Shown here: positions 31,701-64,000 of the stretch, piece by piece
Layout of the letters: each line of letters starts with the position of its first letter
Position numbering within the stretch: position 1 is the stretch's first letter
NCBI GenBank assembly: GCA_000149265.1
Contig: CH003275.1
Coordinates: 2,459,963-2,523,962 of the forward strand
Reading direction: 5' to 3'
Source of the DNA: Ciona savignyi
Lineage: Eukaryota > Chordata > Ascidiacea > Phlebobranchia > Cionidae
DNA length: 64,000 bases
Notes under the pieces: model-generated
Seen by the model: the letters and a program-made list of their open reading frames with translations, nothing else
Databases searched by the model: none
Told to the model about the DNA's origin: nothing
Translations under genes and position numbers: made by a program

Positions 31701-34700
31701 ATGCGTGGGGGTAAATCAAATTTTTTGATTGATTCTCCCCCACAAAGAGATAATAGGTTTTTTAAGATGTTTATGAAAATAGATGAATTATAGCGGAAAA
31801 ACTCGTCGTCACTCATTCAAAAATATACCCGAAACGAAGTACGATTACTAATTGTAATAGCAACTTACCATTATATGCTCTGTAGAATTTAAAGCTTGGT
31901 TTAACGACACCCTCGCAGGGTGGAGGCTGCTTGCCAACGTTGCTCCATGTTATGTACACCAGAGAAGACGCCACTAAACTAAACTCAATTGCAAAGGGAA
32001 ATAGAAATTTCTCAGCAGCATGTACGGTTGTACAGAATGAGGTGTGGCAGACGCATGGATCATCATCTGTTAGTTAATTAAAGGATAACACATCCGGCCA
32101 GTTATTCTAGTGGTTTAGTGCGTCGCCCTTCAGCCGAAAGGTTGCGGCTTCCAAACTGGTCGCTGCTAGTTGGTCGTGTCCTTGGGCAAGGCACTTAACG
32201 GACATTGCTGCGGTTTAATGGGTTCTACCAAATTAAAGGAATGTCTCAATTATACAAAACACGGCAATAGCTATAGAGGCAATAGAGGTGATCTGATGAT
32301 TGCCTTGTGTGAACTACCTTGGTTTTCCCATTCACAGAAAAAAACATGAACATCAGGACTCTCTTAACACTTAATTGTGTATTTTGCTGCTCAGTATTTA
32401 CTTTAATAAAAAAAGCCAACTTAATTAATGTTCGTGAAACACCAAATAATTTTTTAATGATACAATCAATAATATAGGTGCTGTTGATGTAACAGCAAGT
32501 ACTGCAAATTCACTTAGTCTGTATTATAATGTTTATAATTACTTTCCTAAACTAAAAATTATTTAGAAACACTATCCAAATGAATAATGCGTAACATCTA
32601 ATGATCTTTCATGTAGCCAAATGTAAAAATTATGTCAAATACACACAATGTTTGTTTAGTCATCCATATGTACCTGTAGTTTTATATCGCAGTTACTTTA
32701 ACAAATATGTTTTTTACATTAATCTGCATAAGGAGAAACATGGTTTTAACGGTAAAACTGTTTGTTGCCACAAACCACACCCAATACTGATAGTTATTTC
32801 AAACTTTACTCCACTTCATGTGCTATTTTATAGTATAATGGTATGTATATATTTTTTCTGTTTTATAGTTTTTAAATGAATTGCCTACAAATGTCTAAAA
32901 ATGTTTTTTTGGAGGTGATGTATGATGTTAAATTGCTTATCCTCGGGTGAGGCTGAGGTATGGTGTAATGATATGTGAGATATCCGGCCTGTTGGTCTAA
33001 CAGTTAAGTGCGTCGTCTTTCAATCGAAAGGTTGAAAGTGCGAAACTGGGTCGCTAGCTAACTCGGTTGTGTCCTTGGGCAAGGCACTTTACGGACATTG
33101 CCTGAACCCAGCGGATTAATGGGTTCTACCAAGTTGAAGGAACGTGTCTATCATATACAACACACTGCAATAGCTCCGGTAACCCGACGATGGGCGCGAG
33201 GTGATCTGGCGATTGCCCGTGTGTTAACCCCCTTGGTTTTCCCATTCACGGGGATAAAGATGAATATCCTATCCTAAATATTTAACTTAATCAATGCTTG
33301 GCAAATGGAACTTTGTCTTTTTCCTTACCGTGCCCTGTATCATGTAATTCTGTTGTATTTGTTCCAGCAAAATGTTCTGGCACCGATGTTGTGGTAACTG
33401 TTAAAAATAAACATTAATAAAATTTAATATACTATGTCTATAATAATCACCTTTAAAGTTGAATTTGCTAATATAGAATAAAATGCATACAAATTAGGCT
33501 TACTGCATTTTACTATTAGTCAAATGGTTGATAAATTTAACTTACCATGCTGTTTTTAACTACTTTTGCTCTAGTTATTTGTATCAGTACTGGTATTAGT
33601 TTGTTACATTACTACTTACTGGTGTAAGAACTTGTTGAAGAGTTGTTCAATGCTAGCACAGTCTCATCTATTATTGCCGCTATCCAAAATGATAGGTTGA
33701 TTGCAATTATCAGCATCAGTCCAGTTCTGTGTAGAACACATGGCAAATAAGTTTATTTCTACCATAAAAACATATTGGTTCTATCCAGCTTCTAAAATTT
33801 CAACCATTTTTAGGATCAAAAATGCAACAAGCAATAGTTCGGTCTCCTGGTATCCATGTTTGGATATCCGGAGCATGTAGAGTGTGTTAAATAATACATT
33901 GCTACATGTTTTTGTAATGTTAAAGATACAGTGCTACATGTTTTTTTGTAACCCAGTTATCCACATGCGTCCGACAACATCTAATAATTACTTTGCATGT
34001 ACACATTTTGATTACACATATTTTTGGATCTTCGTCCAACACTTTATTAATGGGACAGATTTGTGGTTGGTTTGATAATTAGAATAAAAGTTTTTGAAAA
34101 AAGGGATTACAATTTTAATTGTATTTTATTGCATGAACAAAAATAAAACACTTATAATAAACTACTGTTGCTGATTATTAAAATATGCATGACATTACTT
34201 AATTACCTTGATCCGCTTGAGCAATTTTTAATGTAAACCTTGGAATATTTAAAGAGGTACTTCACTTGAGCTGTTATAAATAAGGCATGGAATACTGAAA
34301 CAGCTATTTTGAGCTGCTTATCAGGACATATCGAAAGATTGACCATGAAATAAGATAGAAATTCCAAACCATCCTTCATAACAACTGCCAAGCCGAAAAG
34401 GACTAGAACACCTGTATTGTTAAAAAAGATCATGAAAGAGGGAACGATGCAGGGGTAGTATAACAAGGGTTTGTGTCAGAATACAACCATTTTAGCATTG
34501 AGATGTATAGAATGGAAAGGCAAATCTATACCCTAAATTGGAAATACTTATAGGATATTATATTCAAAGACTGGTAATCGACAAGTTGTCCGGTGGATGT
34601 GGGGTAATCTAGCGATTACGCATGCTATAATACCTTGTGGCATTGTTTTGCGAGATAAATTAACAATAATGTGATTACGCCCCTTGTATTATCCCATTCA

Positions 34701-36575
34701 TGGGAATAAACATAAATATCCCTACCCTTTTCTAAGTCTCCCAAATATTTTAAAAGGTGTTTAAAGTAGTTAACTATATCTAGGGACAGTAGATATGAAA
34801 TCATCTTATATATATTACCCACCTTTTAACCATCGGTTACTGCTTCTACTTGTTTTAGAAAACTTTATTTCCGCTTGTCGGAAATATCCTTTAAGCAGGT
34901 AATATGTGAACCAGATAGACCCCAACACATAAAGGGTGAGCATATACCCATCTTCAACTAGCTCTCCAATCTGCATTGTTTTTAATGTGGTCAGCTGCAA
35001 TCATTAGCTATGGAACTAGTTCTACAGAACTTAATAATTTAAATTCTGTTGAATAGCTTAGTTGGTTAGTGTGTTGCCTTTCAGTAAAGGTTTACTAAAT
35101 CAGAACTGGTCACAAGTTAGTCGGTTGTGTCCCTGGTAAGGCAATTAGCAAACATCGCCTTAACCCAGAGAAACACTGCTATAGGTTGATATTCTGTTTA
35201 TAAATATCATTTTAAGCTTACTAATTTTACATTAGGAATATAAGAAGCGAATTTTGAAAGGTAATGGTGAGTATGCACCTTTAACTTTAAAAGCTAGGGT
35301 TGTAATAAACTTTATCATAGAATAGGATATATATGTTTTATCCCTGTAAATGTAAAAACCAAAGGGCATTATCCTTGAGACAATTGCAAGGTTGTAAAAC
35401 GAACGAAGCCTTCTCACGGTAAATGTCAGATTACCTTGCGCCCACTGAACGGTTATCACTCCTATTATGTGTATGATTTAGCAGTTTCTTTAGTAAAACC
35501 CATGAATTCACTGGCTTTGGGCAATGTTTGTTTATTGCCTTGTACAAGAACACAACCAACTAGCTGGCGACCAATATCAAACCTGCAACCTCTTGGCGAC
35601 GCACTAACACACCACAAGCTATTTGACTGGACCATCCTGAAATAATAACTGATACTCACAGCTGCTGATAAATTGGAGGATATTTTGATCACCAATGTGG
35701 TTACGATAACCAACATGGCTAGAAAACCTGACAGCAACTTTATCCCAGCCTTTATATGGTTAGGCATTTTGTCTTTCAATTTGTCATCGGCTGATGACAC
35801 AGCATATGCACTGCGGGTAAATGTTTTTTGTTTAAAAACAACATACAGTGGTTACTTTTTGTTTATTCTTTGGCCTTGTGGTGCTAGGTTTTTTAATTAG
35901 TAATCTATATTTATTAATATAAAATGTATCTTAAATAGTTGCGGTTTATAATGTTAACTTTATTTAATAAATGTCAATATTTAGTTACCGGTACTAGAAT
36001 TCATTTTAATTGGTCATAATTCACACCCTGCATACTTAGTCATGGTGATAAAAGCTGTTATGTGACGAAGCAATTTTAGTCAATTACCGGTTTACGTATG
36101 TGTATAATGGAGGGTTTCATTGTGTTCTTTGTCACAGTTTTTTTTTATTTATATATCAATAAATGATTCAGCAATTTTAAGGTTCAACAGCAGAAAACAT
36201 GAAATGCACACTTATTCTTTATTGTGTATGTTTTATGACAAGTTTTTTTTATAGTGTATGATATAAGGTGTGGTTCTTTATAGTGTATGCTATATAAAGT
36301 TGCTTTTTATATTGTCTGCTATTTAACGGTGTTCTTTATAATGTATGCTGCATGATTGTGCTGTTTATTATGTTTGCTTTATGATGGTACTCTTTATAGT
36401 TGTGTTTATCCAAGGCCCTATTAAAATTGAAGTGAGAACAAGTAAACACAACTCACTGCACATGTACAGTTGTAGATCCACGTCTGTACAAAAAGTGGCC
36501 ATCTTCCACCCTTTCTATAGGGTGGTTTAAAATCCCAGTTATGTTTGTGTCCTGACTTTTTAGTTCACTGTCCAT
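28791..36575 (-). CDS. OTOP: Otopetrin B: otopetrin-family proton channel, 706 aa, 11 coding exons
   Basis: Exons 5' to 3': 36575-36457, 35810-35660, 34970-34823, 34411-34207, 33726-33620, 33397-33329, 32066-31869, 31647-31508, 30825-30580, 29693-29611, 29445-28791 (stop TAA). They sum to 2121 nt, all in phase. Exon order, phases and several exact sizes (205, 140 and 83 nt) equal those of otopetrin A, so the pair arose by tandem duplication. The N-terminal exon ends YRRGSTTVHV (A has YRRGNTRVHV). TM1 is in exon 2; TM6 is PFAIEFSLVASSLVYITW in exon 7; the last exon has a longer acidic loop, then the terminal helices ending YHMHSAGCLFEMW. The start Met at 36575 follows an acceptor-like site at 36605; an additional upstream coding exon cannot be excluded. 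The acceptor of exon 9 lies inside the tail of a SINE (see findings). The role is inferred as proton influx or acid sensing from the family. Confidence 0.9.
29768..30100 (-). repeat. Second tRNA-like repeat family, two copies
   Basis: In reverse complement these read GTGGCCGAATGGTTAACGCG, then CCGAT, then an element with AAAACGGTCCTGGCGACGAG and a B-box-like end. One short copy lies at about 29780-29830 and a longer one at 29985-30095. The head resembles a Ser/Leu-type tRNA 5' half. It differs from the abundant SINE. Confidence 0.65.
30826..31118 (-). repeat. tRNA-headed SINE abutting otopetrin B exon 9
   Basis: A nearly complete copy in gene orientation. Its tail (plus strand CTAGGATAGGATATTCATG) begins at the very base where exon 9 ends, so the acceptor AG (plus CT at 30826-30827) belongs to the SINE tail. 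Confidence 0.9.
32093..32350 (+). repeat. tRNA-headed SINE with small deletions
   Basis: ATCCGGCCAGTTATTCTAG head to CCATTCACAGAAAAAAACATG. It lies about 30 nt upstream of otopetrin B exon 7, in antisense orientation to the gene. Confidence 0.8.
32983..33278 (+). repeat. tRNA-headed SINE, near-consensus
   Basis: TATCCGGCCTGTTGGTCTAA head, intact body and GATGAATATCCTATCC tail, with few differences from the 17277 copy. It lies in otopetrin B intron 6. Confidence 0.92.
35322..35620 (-). repeat. tRNA-headed SINE, diverged
   Basis: The tail region (AGAATAGGATATATATG) carries an extra internal segment near 35380-35420. The body and head keep the CAACCAACTAGCTGGCGACC motif. It ends about 40 nt from otopetrin B exon 2. 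Confidence 0.7.
36225..36400. repeat. Short tandem repeat in otopetrin B intron 1
   Basis: About six imperfect units of TTCTTTATAGTGTATGCTAT, ending about 55 bases before the edge of exon 1. Confidence 0.7.
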
Positions 36576-36694
36576 CGTTGTGATGTATTCATTGCCAGAG
36601 TTATCTAAACACATTGTGAACAATTTAAATAGTTAATAGCTTCCCATTTTCTTTCATGTAATGTGAAACTTATCACTTTAATGGCATTTACTAG

Positions 36695-36995
36695 TAAGTG
36701 TGTCACCTTTTAGCCAAAAGTGTGTCACCTTTCAGCCAAAAGGTTGCAGGTTCAAAACTGGTCGCTAAAGAGTTGGTTGTGTGCTTTGACAAGGCACTTT
36801 AATGAATATTGCCTGAACCTTTGTTTAAACCTAGTGAAATAATTGGTTTTACTAAATTAGAGGAAGTTTTAATCATGCACAACACACTGTAATAGCTCCA
36901 GTAACCCGACGACGTGCACGGGGTGATCTGACGATTGACCATATGTTTGGTATTCTCACTCATGGGATAAACATGGATATCCTATCCCATTGAAG
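36695..36995 (+). repeat. tRNA-headed SINE with a duplicated head segment
   Basis: GTGTCACCTTTTAGCCAAAA occurs twice in tandem (36702-36740) before the normal body. The copy ends GGATATCCTATCC. Confidence 0.78.
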
Positions 36996-38979
36996 ATAAC
37001 ATTAAATTAATCTATAGCTAGAAAAGTGTTCTCGTGGATAAGGCACTTTGTGGATTTTTTTCAACCCTGTAGTTCATATGTTAGAGGTTATTTTTTTTGT
37101 GATTATACCAAACAAAAATTACCATGATACATTACTTTAGATCGCTGAACAGATTCATTTAGAAAAATTTATGAAAAACACTCAACCGATCGTTCGAAAG
37201 TTTTTATGATTCTTTAGCCGTAATCAAAATGGTGGTATACAGAGCACAGCCCTAATAAAAATTTATACTTCCTGTAACCCGACTGGGCTCTAGGAAATCA
37301 TAGGATTACCCATTATAATACATTTATTGACCAGGGATAAACATGGGAGACCTATTCTAAAAAACATGTTTTTTAAACACAACACAGATATAACACAGAA
37401 CTTGCAACAAAACTAAACACATACTTGTCGCCATGATCTTTTGATGTTAAGAAACAATATTTTTATAAAAACATGGAAATCACTCAATCAGTTTTGTTTG
37501 GATTCCTGCAATATACAGAGAACATATTAGATATATACCTTTAATTATACACGAAAATGTAATGTTTTCGCTTTTATTACCCGCTCTCTATTAATAGCTC
37601 ATCAGAAGTGAAAATATAGTGGGCTTAAAAACTTCTATTGAATAAGTTTCATCTCTGCAAGGAACTTTGCAACCATTTTCTAAACTAAACTGAGTAAATT
37701 GATGGTTTTATTAAACATTTTAGTATTGTTTGCCTTATTTTCTACAAACTGCAATAGCCGAAGTAACTCAAGTAGGCACTAGGTTTTTTGACAATTGATC
37801 ATATTATATCACCCTTTGTCCATCCATGTGGATAAATGTAAGATTCAATATCATGTCTATCTTGCAATTATGCTCCACATTGCAAGTCCATAGCAAGGAT
37901 ACGTTCCCTTCAAAGTCTCGTTCCTATTTAAGACAAAACCATTCACTCTCGTCTTTATATTCTTATCATAGGCATTCAGTGGTAGTAACTGTCAAGATGT
38001 GCAAATTTTAAGTTGCTCTTTCTGTTAAGATTAATCACATATTTGTGGACACATAAAACATTAACTTCGTTGTTAGTACGCAAACATAACATTATTGGCA
38101 GTGTATTTAATTACCTCAGTAAATCTTGCTATAAGTTTATAAATTCTTTTTTTTTGGAAAAAAAACCTTTCGATTTATTGAAAGTTTTTATTGGCTGTGG
38201 TTTAATTCTGGAAACGTTCTGGGTGGTATTTTGAGATTTCTGACTCATATATAGCAATGTGTGATAATGCTTACTCATGACCAATATTACCCTGAATCAA
38301 TAAATAGTACCGGACTTAGCATTTCTCAGAATAAACAAGTTTTGTTTAAACAGTAACAGTCAGCAAGCAATGTGTTTTAAGTTGTGTACCCAAGGTCAAC
38401 ACAAGTATCCCTTATGTTTTCCCAGTTTAAACATAATTTGTCATTACTATTTGATTACACTTAGTCAACCACAGAACTCAAGGTATGCTGAAAATAGGTT
38501 TGGGGAAACCCAATATTTCAAATAAACATTTTATTGCTTATATTATGACTTATTTGAACAATAAGGGTGGGGTAAGTACTGCCTAATAAATACGAGCAAT
38601 TTTCCCATAAATAACAGAAATGTCTATATTTATATAAACTATTTACAAAAAAAATATTAAGAAAAGTTGGTCGTATATCTCTTGTGTTTAGACATCCGAG
38701 TAAACTTGTTTTAAGTATAATGCCGCCATGCTACATAAATCTGTTACAGTTTATGTAAGAAGCGAATTTTGAAATGTAATGGTGAGTGTGCACCTTTAAC
38801 TTTAAAATCTAGAGTTGTAATCCTTTTTATCGTAGAACACAATATTTATGTTTTATCCCTGTGAATGTGAAAACTGAATAGACATTATTACATATACAAT
38901 TGTGATGTTGTAAAATCTGTTACAGTTTGTTTGGATTTGGCAAGCTCTTTTTTACCACACTGCTTAGGATTAGAAGTTT

Positions 38980-39190
38980 TATACAGCAAACGCAAGGCAC
39001 AATATCACACTGGCAATCTTTAGATTACCCCGTGTCTACCAGTGGGTTATCAAAGCTATTGCAGGTTGCTGTATATGATTGAGACGTTCCTTATGTTTTA
39101 GTGGAATCCAGTAGAGCATTAAGTTCAGGCGATGTCTGCTAAGTGCCTTGCCTGAGGTCATAAGCAAGTGGTTGGTTTTCCACGAAACAA
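38980..39190 (-). repeat. Decayed SINE
   Basis: Recognisable by TGAGACGTTCCTTATGTTTT and CTAAGTGCCTTGCC in reverse orientation; the tail is lost. Confidence 0.55.
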
Positions 39191-40049
39191 TAATGGTTAC
39201 ACCTAGGTTATAAAAATAAAGCCATTGCAGTGCACCTTTGGTGGAAATTGATTTTTTGGTATAACCATTTTTAATCTGTAGCAAATTCGCTAATTTTTAT
39301 TGTTTATTTTGTGTTAAAACACTGTGTAAAACAACTCCCATTTTCACTCTAGAAATAACACATCAAAACACAATTGTAACCCACTAAACTCCAGCCATGT
39401 AGTATTAAAGAATCAAACTTCCTCTTTATCCACAAATTATACCTAATTAGTTTTTAATACAATCAATACATAATAATAAAAATAATATATGATTATCCAA
39501 GATGTAAATTTAACTTTGTTTTAACAATGGTTCAAAAATACATCATCTTCAATCATTTTAAACTATGAATAAACTTAAAATGCTTGGTTTAAGCTAAATC
39601 GTTATTATTAGGTTTGGCAAGTTATTAAATTATTTTTGTTTTTATAACAGAAAATTATTTTGTTTGCAATAGGTGCACTCTGCACCCCTTAAACTTTAAA
39701 CATGGGCTCTCAGAACTAGAATACGATACACATGTGTATTTCAAAGAATAATGAAATGGTTATAGAATCCTTTTCTGATCCTGGCAACAAAATTAGTCTT
39801 TCCTTCCCTTTTTACATCCAGAAAAATAAAAAACTTTTCTACACTATTTTCATTTTTTGTATTATCAGCTTTATTTTGTAATCTCATTTCAACGTTTTAA
39901 GCAATTTATTTGTCCATAATAGTTTAAGATTGTTTATAAAAAAAACAAAAACATATCGAATATTTTCAAGATTAAATTGCTTCATCATAGTTCACTTAGA
40001 AAAAAGAATTTATGAAATTGTTTGTATCAACTCATGCAATTGTAGTTCC

Positions 40050-63471
<23,422 letters not shown>

Positions 63472-63730
63472 CTAAACAATTGAGTTAATTAAAATAGAAT
63501 AGGAAAATCATGTTTGTTCCTTTAAATGCAAAATGCAATGGGCGTTTACAAACAGGCAATCATTGCATTTTCTTGTATCTATGTTTTACCAAAGGTATTG
63601 CAGTGTGTCCACTAGGTTCTGGCAATATCAGCTAGGTGTCTTGTTCAAGGACACAACCATCTAGCTAGGGACCGATTTTGAACCTGCAACCCTTCAGTTT
63701 AAAGGTAACCAACCTAATTGGCCGAACAAT

Positions 63731-64000
63731 TATTTCCTAATACACATAAGGCAAAAGTTGTATTTTATGATTAGAAGTTTAATTTTCAGGCGCCAGGCAT
63801 AAGTCTATTGCACTCGGAACAAAATTGTTAACTGAAATTGTTTACTCTATAGCATTCGGCACAACATTGGACCACTGACACCTAATCCCAGTTTGGAAAG
63901 CATGGCAGTTTTTAAAAAAATCGTGTGCGGCCAACAGTAAAAACTCTGGGTGCAGGATAAACATGAATATCCTATTCTATCATCTTATACTTTTATTAAT
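63731..64000. other. Right window edge, TMC intron
   Basis: No exon or recognisable element is seen. A SINE-tail-like GGATAAACATGAATATCCTA occurs at 63956-63976, without the rest of the element. Confidence 0.35.

Larger units (their letters stand above)
36605..40049. other. Interval between TMC 3' end and otopetrin B 5' end
   Basis: No coding exon is recognised. The interval contains a full SINE (36695-36995), a decayed SINE in the opposite direction (38980-39190) and otherwise AT-rich DNA. On the minus strand an AATAAA (plus TTTATT at 39905-39910) lies about 140 nt past the distal TMC stop and is a candidate polyA signal. The otopetrin B promoter should lie in the left part. Confidence 0.4.

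Overview
This is an AT-rich, intron-rich animal nuclear sequence. It most likely comes from an ascidian tunicate of the Ciona type. The reasons are small exons separated by short introns, chordate-type gene content, and about thirty copies of one tRNA-headed SINE about 300 bp long whose tail ends in repeated ATCCTATCC. The species is an inference; no mitochondrial or rRNA marker is present. There are no bacterial or operon-like features and no CRISPR array.

Layout, left to right. (1) 332-6731, plus strand: the last nine coding exons of TAF1, with part of bromodomain 1, all of bromodomain 2 and an acidic tail. The 3' UTR carries a cluster of TGACGTCA palindromes. (2) 8242-15032, plus strand: an eight-exon class A GPCR of 403 residues with non-canonical motifs (ARY, CRLP, NPIVFY). 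(3) 16393-27394 and 28791-36575, both minus strand: two tandem otopetrin (proton channel) genes of 710 and 706 residues. They share an identical plan of 11 coding exons. (4) 40050 to beyond the right edge, minus strand: a TMC1/2/3-type transmembrane channel-like gene, the family of the hair-cell mechanotransduction channel. At least 30 coding exons are visible and all junctions are in phase. Its cytoplasmic tail contains an in-phase tandem duplication of an exon pair, one GC-AG intron and two alternative 3' ends.

Exons were found by reading both strands for family motifs, then joining GT-AG (once GC-AG) sites and testing the reading phase at every junction. Every exon chain reported here closes in phase to a stop codon, which is the main support for the models. 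No transcript evidence was available.

The rest is introns and intergenic DNA full of mobile-element debris: the SINE, a second tRNA-like repeat, a hAT MITE with a perfect 8-bp target duplication, a piggyBac-type element flanked by TTAA, a roughly 200-bp repeat with inverted ends, and several minisatellites. One 100-base assembly gap (43042-43141) is flanked by direct repeats. The otopetrins and the TMC gene all encode sensory ion-channel families and lie head to tail on one strand, but nothing in the sequence shows that they are co-regulated.
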